A DNA stretch of 64,000 bases from Winslowiella toletana (GTDB lineage Bacteria > Pseudomonadota > Gammaproteobacteria > Enterobacterales > Enterobacteriaceae). The stretch lies in the NCBI RefSeq assembly GCF_032164335.1, contig NZ_CP134152.1, forward strand, positions 2,294,001-2,358,000, written 5' to 3'. Shown piece after piece: positions 1-9,273 of the stretch (positions are counted from its first letter, which is position 1; every line of letters starts with the position of its first letter). Made by a program: the position numbers and the translations under genes. Under the pieces are notes generated by a model. The model saw only the letters and a list, made by a program, of their open reading frames with translations, searched no databases and was not told the origin of the DNA.

Positions 1-909
1 TTCGCCGAAGCGGTGCTGACCATGATGAAGCAGCAGGGGCTGGAAGCTTCAGATATTACTGCAATCGGTTGTCATGGCCAGACCGTCTGGCACGAACCGC
101 TGGGTGAGGCGCCTAACAGCCAGCAGATTGGCGATAATAATCAGATTGCTGCCGCCACAGGCATTACCGTGGTCGGCGATTTTCGCCGGCGCGATATGGC
201 GCTGGGCGGGCAGGGCGCGCCGCTGGTGCCCGCGTTTCACCAGGCGCTGCTGATGCACACCAGCGAACGTCGTATGGTGCTTAATATTGGCGGCATCGCT
301 AACTTATCGCTGTTGATACCCGGTAAACCGGTGCGCGGCTATGATACGGGTCCGGGTAATATGCTGATGGACGTGTGGATCTGGCGTCAGCGCGGCAAAG
401 CCTATGATAAAGATGGTGAGTGGGCCAGCAGCGGCAAAGTGATCGTACCGCTGTTGCAATCAATGCTGGCCGATCCCTGGTTTGCGCTGCCGGCACCGAA
501 AAGTACCGGACGCGAATATTTTAACCTCGGATGGATTGAGAAACAGCTGAGTGCTTTTCCGGCGCTGGCGGCGCAAGATGTGCAGGCGACGTTGACAGAG
601 CTGACCGCCGTCACCATTGCTGAACAGGTGCTGCTGAGCGGCGGCTGCGAACGACTGATCGTTTGCGGCGGCGGCGGGCGCAACCCGCTGCTGATGGCGC
701 GTCTCGCCGGGCAGCTGGCGGGAACGGAAGTGCTCAGCACCGACGAACTGGGAATCAGCGGTGATGATATGGAAGGGCTGGCATTTGCCTGGCTGGCTTA
801 TCGCACCTTATCTGGTCTGCCGGGGAATCTGCCCTCCGTGACCGGTGCCCGTAGTGCCAGCGTGCTGGGTGCCATTTTCCCGGCTAATTATCCCGATGGT
901 TCACACTAA
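1..909 (+). CDS. anmK: Anhydro-N-acetylmuramic acid kinase, 5' end cut by window
   Basis: AnmK phosphorylates and hydrolyses 1,6-anhydro-MurNAc to MurNAc-6-phosphate during peptidoglycan recycling in the cytoplasm. The reading frame is already open at base 1, so the true start lies outside the window; about 302 residues are visible and the family is usually near 370. The glycine-rich phosphate-binding stretch with DTGPGN, an NIGGIANLS motif, and a C-terminal [13 protein letters not shown] segment are typical of the family. mliC follows on the same strand, as in E. coli. The frame continues upstream of the first in-window GTG (13), so that codon is not taken as the start. Confidence 0.95.
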   Translation, partial: FAEAVLTMMKQQGLEASDITAIGCHGQTVWHEPLGEAPNSQQIGDNNQIAAATGITVVGDFRRRDMALGGQGAPLVPAFHQALLMHTSERRMVLNIGGIANLSLLIPGKPVRGYDTGPGNMLMDVWIWRQRGKAYDKDGEWASSGKVIVPLLQSMLADPWFALPAPKSTGREYFNLGWIEKQLSAFPALAAQDVQATLTELTAVTIAEQVLLSGGCERLIVCGGGGRNPLLMARLAGQLAGTEVLSTDELGISGDDMEGLAFAWLAYRTLSGLPGNLPSVTGARSASVLGAIFPANYPDGSH

Positions 910-939
910 TTAGCAGTTGTGGTTGAAAAGGAGTTATTG

Positions 940-1257
940 ATGAAAAACACCCTGATGGTAGCCGCTTTATTCACCTTATCGGGCTGTGGTCTGATGTCGC
1001 ATTCTGAGCAACAACAGGTTGAAACCCTGCGCTATACCTGCGGCACCCTGCCGCTGACGGTTAAGGTAGACAACAGCCAGGAGCAGGTCAGCCTGATTTT
1101 GGATGGTAAGCCGCTGACCCTGAAGCAGCAGATTGCCGCTTCCGGCGCGCGCTACAGTGACGGCAACTACGTCTTCTGGTCGAAGGGAGACGGGGCTTTT
1201 ATCGAACGTAACGATAAAATTATTATCGATGATTGTAAGCTGCAATCAGGAAGTTAA
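940..1257 (+). CDS. mliC: Membrane-bound C-type lysozyme inhibitor lipoprotein
   Basis: MliC (YdhA) is an outer-membrane lipoprotein that inhibits C-type lysozyme. The 105-residue product starts with a short lipoprotein signal ending in a lipobox LSGC (Cys16), followed by a small beta-rich domain with YTCG near the N terminus and a Cys near the C terminus (DDCKL). The start at 940 is preferred over an in-frame GTG at 919 because AAAAGGAG lies 6 bases upstream and because the shorter form gives a proper signal peptide. It sits between anmK and pdxH, the E. coli order, and is followed by an intrinsic terminator. Confidence 0.92.
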   Translation: MKNTLMVAALFTLSGCGLMSHSEQQQVETLRYTCGTLPLTVKVDNSQEQVSLILDGKPLTLKQQIAASGARYSDGNYVFWSKGDGAFIERNDKIIIDDCKLQSGS

Positions 1258-1274
1258 GTCGTTGAAGTTCATCG

Positions 1275-1310
1275 GGGTGAGGCGCACAATGGCTTCACCC
1301 TTTTTATTTT
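1275..1310 (+). terminator. Intrinsic terminator after mliC
   Basis: A 9-bp stem (GGGTGAGGC pairing with GCTTCACCC, one G-U) with an 8-base loop is followed directly by TTTTTATTTT. It lies between mliC and pdxH, so the anmK-mliC transcript probably ends here and pdxH has its own promoter or relies on readthrough. Confidence 0.8.
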
Positions 1311-1325
1311 CCAGAAGCCTTTGTT

Positions 1326-1982
1326 ATGACCGATAGCGATAACCTGCAACAGATTGCCCATCTGCGTCGTGAATATACGCGTGGTGGCCTGCGCCGTAAG
1401 GATCTTCCCGAACAACCGCTCGATCTGTTTGAGCACTGGCTGCGCCAGGCATGTGACGCCCAGCTGCCCGATCCCACCGCGATGAGCGTGGCTACCGTTG
1501 ATGAACACGGCCAGCCTTATCAGCGCATTGTGCTGCTGAAACACTACGATAAACAGGGAATGGTGTTCTACACCAATCTCGGCAGTCGTAAAGCGCATCA
1601 CCTTGAGAATAACCCGCGCATCAGCCTGCTGTTTCCATGGCACATGCTGGAACGCCAGGTGATGGTGCTGGGCAGCGTTGAGAAACTGTCGGCGCTGGAA
1701 GTCATGAAGTATTTCCACAGCCGACCGCGCGATAGCCAGATCGGCGCCTGGGTATCAAAACAGTCGAGCCGGATTTCAGCGCGTGGCGTGCTGGAAGGTA
1801 AATTCCTTGAGCTGAAGCAGAAGTTCCAGCAGGGGCAGATCCCGTTGCCGAGTTTTTGGGGTGGATTCCGCATCAAAATCGATACGATGGAGTTCTGGCA
1901 GGGAGGAGAACACCGGCTGCACGATCGCTTCCTCTATCAGCGCGACGGCGAAGGCTGGAAAATCGACCGACTGGCGCCCTGA
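1326..1982 (+). CDS. pdxH: Pyridoxine/pyridoxamine 5'-phosphate oxidase
   Basis: PdxH is an FMN-dependent dimeric oxidase that makes pyridoxal 5'-phosphate from PNP or PMP, the last step of de novo and salvage B6 synthesis. The product is 218 residues, exactly the E. coli length. The N-terminal [14 protein letters not shown] segment, the central split-barrel flavin-binding region with the [10 protein letters not shown] stretch, and the C-terminal [12 protein letters not shown] substrate-binding motif are all present. It is close to pdxY (pyridoxal kinase), with tyrS between, as in E. coli. Confidence 0.97.
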   Translation: MTDSDNLQQIAHLRREYTRGGLRRKDLPEQPLDLFEHWLRQACDAQLPDPTAMSVATVDEHGQPYQRIVLLKHYDKQGMVFYTNLGSRKAHHLENNPRISLLFPWHMLERQVMVLGSVEKLSALEVMKYFHSRPRDSQIGAWVSKQSSRISARGVLEGKFLELKQKFQQGQIPLPSFWGGFRIKIDTMEFWQGGEHRLHDRFLYQRDGEGWKIDRLAP

Positions 1983-2118
1983 ATTGCTGAAAAATCCCTT
2001 TAAGCGCTGGTACTGAATCCTTCAGCGCTTTATTCTATAGGCCGTTATTTTTTCTTCCGCATCCAGGCGGAAAGCTGTGTACCAGCCCAGGTGCAGTCGT
2101 TTCTACATGGAGTCTTTG

Positions 2119-3393
2119 ATGGCCAGCAGTAACCTGATTAAACAATTGCAAGAGCGGGGCCTTGTCGCCCAGGTAACGGATGAGGACGCGTTAGCAGCAC
2201 GACTGGCGCAAGGGCCAATCGCACTGTATTGCGGCTTCGATCCGACCGCCGACAGCTTGCATTTGGGGCATCTGGTGCCTTTGCTTTGCCTGAAACGCTT
2301 TCAGGACGCCGGACATAAACCTGTTGCCCTGGTAGGTGGCGCAACCGGACTGATTGGCGACCCAAGCTTCAAAGCAGCCGAACGTAAACTGAATACCGCC
2401 GACACCGTTAATGAGTGGGTTGATAAGATTCGTCATCAGGTGGCACCGTTCCTCGATTTTAACTGCGGTGACAACAGCGCCATTGCCGCCAATAACTACG
2501 ACTGGTTTGGCGGCATGAACGTGCTGACGTTCCTGCGCGATATTGGTAAGCACTTCTCAGTTAATCAGATGATTAATAAAGAAGCGGTGAAGCAGCGTCT
2601 GAATCGCGATGACCAGGGGATCTCTTTCACCGAGTTTTCCTACAATCTGCTGCAGGGCTATGACTTTGCCTGCCTGAATGAGCGCCACGGTGTGGCATTA
2701 CAGATTGGCGGTTCCGATCAGTGGGGCAATATCACTTCCGGTATCGATCTGACGCGTCGTCTGCATCAGAACCAGGTATTTGGCCTGACGGTGCCGCTGA
2801 TCACCAAAGCTGATGGCACCAAATTCGGTAAAACCGAAGGGGGCGCGGTATGGCTGGACGCGAAAAAGACCAGCCCGTACAAATTCTATCAGTTCTGGAT
2901 CAACACCGCCGATGCCGATGTCTATCGCTTCCTGAAATTCTTTACCTTCCTTAGCCTTGACGAGATCAATGCGCTGGAGGAAGAAGACAAAAACAGCGGT
3001 AAAGCACCACGTGCTCAGTACGTGCTGGCGGAAGTGGTAACGAAGCTGGTTCATGGCGAAGAGGGGCTGGCAGCGGCAAAACGCATTACCCAGAGCCTGT
3101 TCTCCGGTGCGATGACCGAAATGACCGAAGCAGATTTCGAACAGCTGGCGCAAGACGGCATGCCGACAATTGAACTGGCGGCAGAAGACGATCTGCAACA
3201 GGCGTTGGTCAATGCTGAGCTGGTGCCATCCCGCGGTCAGGCGCGCACAATGATCGGTTCTAATGCGGTAACGGTGAACGGTGAGAAGCAGTCTGATGCG
3301 GAATACCGCTTCAGCGACAGCGACAAACTGTTTGGGCGTTTTACCCTGCTGCGTCGCGGCAAAAAGCACTACTGCCTGGTGTGCTGGAAATAA
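2119..3393 (+). CDS. tyrS: Tyrosyl-tRNA synthetase
   Basis: TyrS is a class I aminoacyl-tRNA synthetase that charges tRNA-Tyr. The start at 2119 gives a 424-residue protein beginning [14 protein letters not shown], the E. coli form, with GGAG 6 bases upstream; an in-frame ATG at 2077 would add 14 residues without support. The HIGH-type motif appears as HLGH around residue 46, the tyrosine pocket includes GGSDQWGN, and the KMSKS loop reads KFGKT. A C-terminal S4-like RNA-binding domain covers about the last 75 residues. The following pdxY gene is on the same strand behind a hairpin. Confidence 0.98.
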   Translation: MASSNLIKQLQERGLVAQVTDEDALAARLAQGPIALYCGFDPTADSLHLGHLVPLLCLKRFQDAGHKPVALVGGATGLIGDPSFKAAERKLNTADTVNEWVDKIRHQVAPFLDFNCGDNSAIAANNYDWFGGMNVLTFLRDIGKHFSVNQMINKEAVKQRLNRDDQGISFTEFSYNLLQGYDFACLNERHGVALQIGGSDQWGNITSGIDLTRRLHQNQVFGLTVPLITKADGTKFGKTEGGAVWLDAKKTSPYKFYQFWINTADADVYRFLKFFTFLSLDEINALEEEDKNSGKAPRAQYVLAEVVTKLVHGEEGLAAAKRITQSLFSGAMTEMTEADFEQLAQDGMPTIELAAEDDLQQALVNAELVPSRGQARTMIGSNAVTVNGEKQSDAEYRFSDSDKLFGRFTLLRRGKKHYCLVCWK

Positions 3394-3409
3394 AATAATA
3401 TCGATCCTC

Positions 3410-3437
3410 AAGTGCCGGTGATGCCGGCACTTAATTT
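3410..3437 (+). terminator. Probable terminator after tyrS
   Basis: A perfect 9-bp stem (AAGTGCCGG with CCGGCACTT) and 5-base loop is followed by a weak T-rich tail (AATTT). It lies between tyrS and pdxY. The poor U tract suggests partial termination or attenuation rather than a full stop. Confidence 0.5.
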
Positions 3438-3463
3438 GGCAAGGCTGTGCAGGTCCCCCGATA

Positions 3464-4324
3464 ATGAAAAATATCCTTTCTATCCAGTCGCATGTGGTTT
3501 TTGGTCATGCTGGCAACAGTGCGTCAGAATTTCCGATGCGTCGCATGGGCGCAAACGTTTGGCCGCTCAATACCGTGCAGTTCTCTAACCACACTCAATA
3601 CGGTCACTGGACCGGCTCAGTGATGCCGGCCTCACATCTGACCGATATCGCCAAAGGTATCGCTGAAATCGATCGCCTGAAAACCTGTGATGCGGTGCTG
3701 AGTGGTTACCTCGGTTCGGCTGAACAGGGCGAACATATATTAAAGATTGTTCAGCAGGTAAAAGCGGCAAATCCTGACGCCTGGTATTTTTGTGATCCGG
3801 TGATGGGTCATCCGGAAAAAGGCTGCATTGTGGCTCCCGGCGTCGCCGAATTTCACTGCAAAGCGGCACTGCCTGCCAGCGACATTATTGCGCCAAACCT
3901 GCTGGAGCTGGAAATGCTTAGCGGGAAAAGCGTGGCCAGTGTGGATGAAGCAGTAGCGGCCGCGCGTGAGCTGATCGCACTGGGGCCGAAGGTGGTACTG
4001 GTTAAGCATCTGGCGCGTGCCGGATTGCGCAGCGATCGCTTCGAAATGCTGCTGATCACCGCCGGGGAAGCCTTCCATATCAGCCGTCCGCTGGTGGATT
4101 TTGGCGTGCGTCAACCGGTCGGTGTCGGCGATCTGACCAGCGGGCTGTTATTGGTTAATCTGTTGCACGGCCAGCCGCTGCAACAGGCGCTGGAACACGT
4201 CACCGCCGCGGTGTATGAAGTGATGATTAAAACCCATGAAATGGGTGAATATGAGCTGCAGCTGGTGGCGGCACAGGAAGGAATTGCTAAGCCTCAGCAC
4301 CATTTTGCCGCGGTGAAGCTGTAA
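3464..4324 (+). CDS. pdxY: Pyridoxal kinase, PdxY type
   Basis: PdxY phosphorylates pyridoxal in the B6 salvage pathway. The 286-residue product has the ribokinase-like fold: an N-terminal [13 protein letters not shown] segment characteristic of PdxY, a central NLLELEML stretch, and a C-terminal GVGDLTSG motif supplying the catalytic Asp and anion hole. Length and order after tyrS match E. coli (287 aa). In E. coli gstA follows directly, whereas here about 13 kb of other genes intervene. Confidence 0.96.
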   Translation: MKNILSIQSHVVFGHAGNSASEFPMRRMGANVWPLNTVQFSNHTQYGHWTGSVMPASHLTDIAKGIAEIDRLKTCDAVLSGYLGSAEQGEHILKIVQQVKAANPDAWYFCDPVMGHPEKGCIVAPGVAEFHCKAALPASDIIAPNLLELEMLSGKSVASVDEAVAAARELIALGPKVVLVKHLARAGLRSDRFEMLLITAGEAFHISRPLVDFGVRQPVGVGDLTSGLLLVNLLHGQPLQQALEHVTAAVYEVMIKTHEMGEYELQLVAAQEGIAKPQHHFAAVKL

Positions 4325-4336
4325 ATCTGCTTTATT

Positions 4337-4362
4337 TACGGGCGACGATGATGCCGCCCGTA
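4337..4362. terminator. Hairpin between convergent pdxY and map paralogue
   Basis: An 8-bp perfect stem (TACGGGCG with CGCCCGTA) with a 10-base loop lies in the short gap between two converging genes. Neither strand has a clear U tract, so its role as a bidirectional terminator is inferred from position. Confidence 0.4.
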
Positions 4363-4367
4363 GACCT

Positions 4368-5153
4368 CTATATCGCTTCGTAATCACCGGTGCCTTCCGG
4401 CCACGGCGTCAGCAAATCATAACCTGAATCAGTGACCGCAATGGTGTGTTCCCACTGGGCAGAGAGCGAGCGATCCTTAGTGACCACTGTCCAGCCGTCG
4501 GAAAGTACGCTGGTGGCGGCTTTGCCGACATTGATCATCGGTTCAATGGTAAAAATCATCCCCGGCTCCAGCACCATCCCTTCACCGGCGATACCGTAAT
4601 GCAGCACCTGTGGGGCAGTGTGATACTCCTCACCCACACCATGACCACAATACTCCCTGACCACCGAGAATCCGGCACCTTCAGCTACGCGCTGGATGGC
4701 CGCGCCGATATCACCCAGCGTGGCGCCCGGACGCACAACCTTAATACCGGCCACCATCGACTGATAAGTGACATCCACCAGCCGTCGTGCGCGTACTGAC
4801 GGCTCACCGACAAAGTACATTCTGCTGGTATCGCCATACCAACCTTCTTTAACGATCGCCACATCGATATTAACGATATCGCCGTTTTTCAGCTTTTTAT
4901 CCGATGGAATGCCGTGGCAAACCACATGATTTACTGACGTGCAGACGGTGCGCGTATAGCCGTGATAGCCAATATTGGCAGGAATGACATTCAGCTGATG
5001 AACCAGATAATCATGGCACAGGCGATCAAGTTCATCGGTAGTCACGCCAGCGCGGACATACGGGGTGATCATTTCCAGCACTTGTGCGGCTGCCTGCCCG
5101 GCCGCGCGCGCCAGTTCAATTTCTTGCTGCGAGTGCAGCTTGACCTGTTTCAT
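4368..5153 (-). CDS. Type I methionine aminopeptidase, second copy
   Basis: This metalloenzyme removes N-terminal methionine from proteins. All five metal ligands fall at the same positions as in E. coli Map: Asp97, Asp108, His171, Glu204 and Glu235, in a 261-residue pita-bread fold. It is not the housekeeping map next to rpsB; it overlaps the upstream ParD-like gene by 4 bases (ATGA), which indicates translational coupling. The pairing of an accessory aminopeptidase with a ribbon-helix-helix protein suggests a regulated or specialised role, but no substrate can be inferred. The C terminus runs about as long as the canonical protein. Confidence 0.9.
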   Translation of the reverse strand: MKQVKLHSQQEIELARAAGQAAAQVLEMITPYVRAGVTTDELDRLCHDYLVHQLNVIPANIGYHGYTRTVCTSVNHVVCHGIPSDKKLKNGDIVNIDVAIVKEGWYGDTSRMYFVGEPSVRARRLVDVTYQSMVAGIKVVRPGATLGDIGAAIQRVAEGAGFSVVREYCGHGVGEEYHTAPQVLHYGIAGEGMVLEPGMIFTIEPMINVGKAATSVLSDGWTVVTKDRSLSAQWEHTIAVTDSGYDLLTPWPEGTGDYEAI

Positions 5154-5389
5154 TGTGCTTCCTCATGCTTTTCAAACGATTTAAGCAGGCTGGCGATATC
5201 GGTATCGCCCTGTAATTCCGCCTTAACCAGCGCACGAGCCAGTTGGTCATGCGACAGCTGCGGGCAAAGCTCCGCCAGCATGCCGATCTTCATCCAGTGC
5301 TCAGCCTGAGCGTTAATCGACCGGCTCATGGCATTGCTGGCGATGCGCAAATTCTCGTGCATCAAATCAGAGATTTTTACGATTCCCAT
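5150..5389 (-). CDS. ParD-like ribbon-helix-helix protein
   Basis: A 79-residue protein resembling the ParD-like family. The N-terminal VKISDLMHENLRIAS segment followed by two helices reads as a ribbon-helix-helix DNA-binding or dimerisation fold. It is the first gene of a two-gene operon with the accessory methionine aminopeptidase and overlaps it by 4 bases. A GGTGA ribosome-binding site precedes the start. No ParE-type toxin is encoded beside it, so a classic toxin-antitoxin pair is not supported. It may autoregulate the operon from the 250-bp gap it shares with the divergent sugar operon; that is inference. Confidence 0.75.
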   Translation of the reverse strand: MGIVKISDLMHENLRIASNAMSRSINAQAEHWMKIGMLAELCPQLSHDQLARALVKAELQGDTDIASLLKSFEKHEEAQ

Positions 5390-5639
5390 ACATCACCTAT
5401 ACGAAACATATATGAAATGTATATTGCCACATTCTGCCAGGCAAAAGATAGCGTCAAACGGAATGCGCTCAGGTCATCGGTGATTTTTGCCCGACAATTT
5501 CGTGAATGACATCTCAAATCGGTTAGAAAGTCAGCGTTGACTATTGCGGGTGGCCAGCACCAATGATATTTGTAAACAACTTTACGGATGTATGTGAAGT
5601 TGGAAAGTACATCACAATCGATATCATCAAGGACACCCC

Positions 5640-6620
5640 ATGTCAGAGCTTAAATTTGCCACACGTCTGAACTCATTTGCCTCCGGTGCGCCACTTTACT
5701 GGCCGGATCTGCAAGGTAAGCCCTCAGTTCTGCAAATGATCGAGCGCGCCGCCACGGTTAAAGGTTTAACCCATCTGGATCTGAACTATCCTCAGCACAT
5801 CACCGATGATGTTAACGTCATGCGTCAGAAAATCGAGCAGTCAGGGCTGGCGGTCAACGGTATGCAGATGCGCTGGGATGCGGCGGAATTTAAAATCGGT
5901 GCATTCACCAACCCCGATCCAAAAATTCGTCGTAAGGCGATTGAGCTGACTAAACGCGGGATCGATGCCGGACGTGAATTCGGTGCCAGCCTGATGACAT
6001 TGTGGATGGGGCAGGATGGTTTTGATTACTGCTTCCAGGCGGATTACAAAAAAATTTGGGAGGATGCGGTCAGCGCGGTCCGGGAAGTGGCCGAATATGC
6101 CCCGGATGTTGATGTCAGCATCGAATACAAACCTAACGAGCCACGTGCATTCAGTATTTTCCCGAATGTCACCACCTGTTTGATTGCGGTAGAAGAAGCC
6201 GGTTGCCCCAATCTTGGCATTACGCTCGATTTTGCCCATGTGCTGTACGCCAATGAGATCCCGGCTTATGCCGCCGCGATGGTGGCGCGCCGTTCGCGGC
6301 TGCTGGGTCTGGATCTTAATGACGGCTGGGGCAAACGCGATGATGGCCTGATGGCGGCTTCGGTTAACCCGCGCGCCACGCTGGAGTTCCTCTGGCAGAT
6401 GCAGCGTGATGGTTATCAGGGCGCTTATTATTTCGATACTTTCCCGGACGCCAGCGGTCTCGATCCGGTGCGTGAAGCGGAAACCAATATCGCCACCGTC
6501 ACCCGTTTACTGAAGCTTTGCGAAAAACTGAATAACAATCAGCCGCTGGCGGAGGCCATCAGTCGTCAGGACGCGGTCACCTCCCAGCAAATTGTTAATG
6601 ACATTATGCTGGCCAGATAG
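5640..6620 (+). CDS. Sugar isomerase/epimerase, xylose-isomerase-like TIM barrel
   Basis: A 326-residue cytoplasmic TIM-barrel protein of the xylose isomerase-like superfamily. Candidate metal ligands are Glu162 (SIEYKP), Asp197 and His200 (LDFAH) and Asp225/Asp228 (LDLNDGW), a spacing that recalls L-rhamnose-isomerase-type enzymes. It is the first gene of an operon with a sugar binding protein, ABC ATPase, permease, RpiR regulator and PfkB kinase, so it probably interconverts the imported sugar before phosphorylation. The exact substrate cannot be told from the sequence. The start has GGACACC-type purine-rich sequence just upstream. Confidence 0.75.
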   Translation: MSELKFATRLNSFASGAPLYWPDLQGKPSVLQMIERAATVKGLTHLDLNYPQHITDDVNVMRQKIEQSGLAVNGMQMRWDAAEFKIGAFTNPDPKIRRKAIELTKRGIDAGREFGASLMTLWMGQDGFDYCFQADYKKIWEDAVSAVREVAEYAPDVDVSIEYKPNEPRAFSIFPNVTTCLIAVEEAGCPNLGITLDFAHVLYANEIPAYAAAMVARRSRLLGLDLNDGWGKRDDGLMAASVNPRATLEFLWQMQRDGYQGAYYFDTFPDASGLDPVREAETNIATVTRLLKLCEKLNNNQPLAEAISRQDAVTSQQIVNDIMLAR

Positions 6621-6626
6621 TCCCCG

Positions 6627-6651
6627 TGCCATCGCTGGCTCAGCTATGGCA
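6627..6651 (+). promoter_or_regulatory. Intra-operon hairpin before the sugar-binding protein gene
   Basis: TGCCAT pairs with ATGGCA and an inner GCTG pairs with CAGC, with one internal mismatch and a 3-base loop. It lies between the isomerase and binding-protein genes and is followed by A-rich rather than U-rich sequence. Such hairpins often stabilise the binding-protein mRNA and raise its yield; that role is inferred. Confidence 0.4.
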
Positions 6652-6676
6652 ATAATAAAAAAGAAGAAGGTCTAAA

Positions 6677-7717
6677 ATGAAAAAAACATTACTTTCTGTA
6701 CTCGCCTCAGGCTTGTTTTGCACCAGCGTTTTTGCCGCCGATTTAACTCCACTGCAGTCTGATACCGAAAAGGATCGTACCGAGTGGACCGAACTGGCGA
6801 CCAAATACGGACCACTGCCTGCAGCGGACGGTAAACTGAAAATTGGCGGCGTATCGAAAACCCTGACCAATGAATACTGGCGTTCGCTTGGCGACGGCTA
6901 TAAAGCCTTTGCCGATAAACATGGCTTTACCGTGGCTTACCAGGCCGCCGCCAATGAAGACGATCAGCTCGGACAATTATCCATCGCTGAGACATTGATC
7001 GCTCAGGGATTTAATGGCCTGCTGGTTTCACCGCAGACCGACGCCAATTTACAGCCGGCGTATGAGACTGCCAAAAGTAAAGGTATCCCGGTGGTGAACG
7101 TCAACGACGCGGTAATGCCCAATGCGGCTTACTACGTTGGTAATGTGCAGAAAGATAACGGCGTCCGGGTGGCTAACTGGTTTATTAAACATAAACCTCA
7201 GGGCGGAAAAGTGGCGGTAATCGAAGGCCAGCCTGGCGTTTATGCAGCGGCGCAGCGTACCAAAGGCTTTAAAGAAACCCTTGAAGCCAACGGGAAGTTT
7301 CAGGTTGTTGCCAGCGTGCCGGCAAACTGGAGCCGTGAAAATGCCTATAACGCGGCGGCAACTATTTTACAGCAGCACCCGGATTTAATTGGCTTCTACG
7401 CCAACAATGACGGCATGGCGCTCGGCGTCGTGGAGGCGGTGAATTCACTGGGTAAAAGCAAGCAGGTAGCGGTGTTTGGCACCGACGGTATTTCTGATGC
7501 CTATGCTTCCATCAAGCGCGGTGAACTGACCGGTACCGTCGACAGCTTCCCGGTTCTGACTGGTGAAGTGGCAATGGAAGTGATGGTTCGTCTGGTAAAT
7601 GGGCAGAAATTATCACGCGTGATCTCTACACCTCAGGCGCTGATCACTAAAGAAAACGCAGAGGCATTCTCGACTAAAGATAATGAGAAACTGCGCCAGC
7701 TGCTGTTACAGCAGTAA
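6677..7717 (+). CDS. Periplasmic sugar-binding protein of ABC transporter
   Basis: A 346-residue type I periplasmic binding protein of the ribose/galactose class. A Sec signal peptide (MKKTLLSVLASGLFCTSVFA, cleavage after AFA) leads into a mature domain with the KIGGVSKTLTNEYW sugar-binding start, the GFNGLLVSPQTD and NVNDAVMP strands, and GFYANNDGMALG in the second lobe. It captures the sugar in the periplasm and delivers it to the permease/ATPase encoded next. AGAAGAAGG lies just before the start. The substrate is not known; a pentose or hexose is likely from the family. Confidence 0.85.
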   Translation: MKKTLLSVLASGLFCTSVFAADLTPLQSDTEKDRTEWTELATKYGPLPAADGKLKIGGVSKTLTNEYWRSLGDGYKAFADKHGFTVAYQAAANEDDQLGQLSIAETLIAQGFNGLLVSPQTDANLQPAYETAKSKGIPVVNVNDAVMPNAAYYVGNVQKDNGVRVANWFIKHKPQGGKVAVIEGQPGVYAAAQRTKGFKETLEANGKFQVVASVPANWSRENAYNAAATILQQHPDLIGFYANNDGMALGVVEAVNSLGKSKQVAVFGTDGISDAYASIKRGELTGTVDSFPVLTGEVAMEVMVRLVNGQKLSRVISTPQALITKENAEAFSTKDNEKLRQLLLQQ

Positions 7718-7736
7718 GTAAAGTGACGGAGGCTGT

Positions 7737-9230
7737 ATGGAACACGATTGTTTGACGATGCGCGGCATCAGCAAAACCTATGGCAATATCGCCGCGGTGC
7801 AGGGCGTGGATTTTTCGGTCAGGCATGGCGAAGTACACGCGTTAATTGGTGAAAACGGCGCGGGGAAATCAACTTTGCTTAATATTCTCTCCGGCGTGCG
7901 CGCCTCTGATGAGGGTGAAATCAGGGTCGACGGGCAACTGGTGCAGATGAAAAATCCGCTTTCGGCGCGACATGCTGGCATTGCCATGATTCATCAGGAG
8001 TTACAGCACGTTCCGGAACTCTCCGTCGCGCAGAATATGTTTCTTGGTCGGCCGTTAACTCGCTTTCGCGGCCTGTTTGTCGATCGTAAAGCGCAGTATA
8101 AGAAGGCGGTGGCGATTCTCAGGCGTCTTGACCCGTCGATTAATCCTGATGAGCCGATTAAAAACCTGAAGGTTTCGCAACAGCAGATTGTCGAAATTGC
8201 CCGGGCGTTGCTGGATGAGGCAAAAATCATCGCCATGGATGAGCCCACTTCCAGCCTGACGCCAACAGAGTTTGAAAGGCTTGCGGAGTTAATCGCCGAT
8301 CTGAAATCCATGAATGTGTCATTGATTTACGTCTCACACAAAATGGATGAGATATTTAAAGTCTGTGACCGCGCCACCATTATGCGCGATGGCAAACAGG
8401 TGGGGGTGGTTAATATCCGTGATGAGACGGAGGAGACCATTGTCACCAAAATGGTTGGGCGTAAGATTGAAAAGATCCAGCATCAGTCGTTTGTCGGTGA
8501 TAAGGAGCTGCTGCGGGTTGAAGGCCTTGAGCGTGGTCAGACCGTGTTGCCTGCCAGCTTTAGCGTCAAGGCAGGGGAAGTGCTGGGTATCGCCGGGCTG
8601 GTGGGGGCGGGGCGGACTGAACTGCTGAAACTGATTGCCGGTATCGACAGCAAAACCAGTGGTAGAGTGATTGTTGATGGCAAGGCAGTGAACAATCTTA
8701 ATGTACGTTCGGCGATCCGCGCCGGCATCGGGCTGGTTCCGGAAGACCGTAAAAAAGAGGGCATTATTAAAGAGCGGGCGGTAAAAATGAACGTCGCGCT
8801 ACCATCATTGGGTAATTTTACCCGCAGTGGCCTGCTGAAAAAAAATAAACTGAATCAGGTGGCGCTGGACGTTATGACCGATCTGAATCTGCGGCCTCTG
8901 AATATTGAAAAGCCCATCGGCACATTAAGTGGTGGCAATCAGCAGAAGGTGATTATTGGCCGCTGGGTAGTGGCGGACACCAAGGTGTTTCTTTTTGATG
9001 AACCCACCAGGGGTATCGATATTGGTGCCAAGTCTGAAATTTATAATTTAATTGAAAAGTTAGCCCGGCAGGGAAAAGCCATCGTGGTGGTCTCGTCTGA
9101 AATGCCGGAAATTATCCGTATATCAGACCGCGTGCTGGTGATGCGCGAAGGTAAGATTACTACCGAGCTTAAAGGTGATGAGATAACAGAAGAAAACATC
9201 GCCCGTTATGCGATTAGCGATCGTAAATAA
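7737..9230 (+). CDS. Sugar ABC transporter ATP-binding protein, two NBDs
   Basis: A 497-residue tandem ATPase of the RbsA/MglA/AraG class that powers sugar uptake at the inner membrane. The first domain has Walker [10 protein letters not shown] near residue 37, Walker B IIAMDEPTSS, and a degenerate signature region. The second has a degenerate Walker A GLVGAGRTE, a canonical LSGGNQQK signature and [12 protein letters not shown]. This asymmetry, with a catalytically degenerate second Walker A, is normal for the family. It is 19 bases after the binding-protein gene and precedes the permease, so the transporter is complete. Confidence 0.92.
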   Translation: MEHDCLTMRGISKTYGNIAAVQGVDFSVRHGEVHALIGENGAGKSTLLNILSGVRASDEGEIRVDGQLVQMKNPLSARHAGIAMIHQELQHVPELSVAQNMFLGRPLTRFRGLFVDRKAQYKKAVAILRRLDPSINPDEPIKNLKVSQQQIVEIARALLDEAKIIAMDEPTSSLTPTEFERLAELIADLKSMNVSLIYVSHKMDEIFKVCDRATIMRDGKQVGVVNIRDETEETIVTKMVGRKIEKIQHQSFVGDKELLRVEGLERGQTVLPASFSVKAGEVLGIAGLVGAGRTELLKLIAGIDSKTSGRVIVDGKAVNNLNVRSAIRAGIGLVPEDRKKEGIIKERAVKMNVALPSLGNFTRSGLLKKNKLNQVALDVMTDLNLRPLNIEKPIGTLSGGNQQKVIIGRWVVADTKVFLFDEPTRGIDIGAKSEIYNLIEKLARQGKAIVVVSSEMPEIIRISDRVLVMREGKITTELKGDEITEENIARYAISDRK

Positions 9231-9273
9231 ATAACTTGCTCTGCAACCTACATTTATCATTAAGGCACTCGTT

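Noticed and set aside
2698..3411. Long minus-strand open frame opposite tyrS (237 aa)
   Set aside because: It lies wholly antisense to tyrS, has no recognisable domain and no ribosome-binding site; it is a shadow of a GC-rich gene.
4368..5389. A ParDE toxin-antitoxin system
   Set aside because: Only a ParD-like protein is present; its partner is a methionine aminopeptidase, not a ParE toxin.
5390..5639. A -35/-10 promoter (TTGACT ... TGATAT) before the isomerase gene
   Set aside because: The spacing is about 21 bp, too long for a standard sigma-70 promoter, so it was not listed as a feature.
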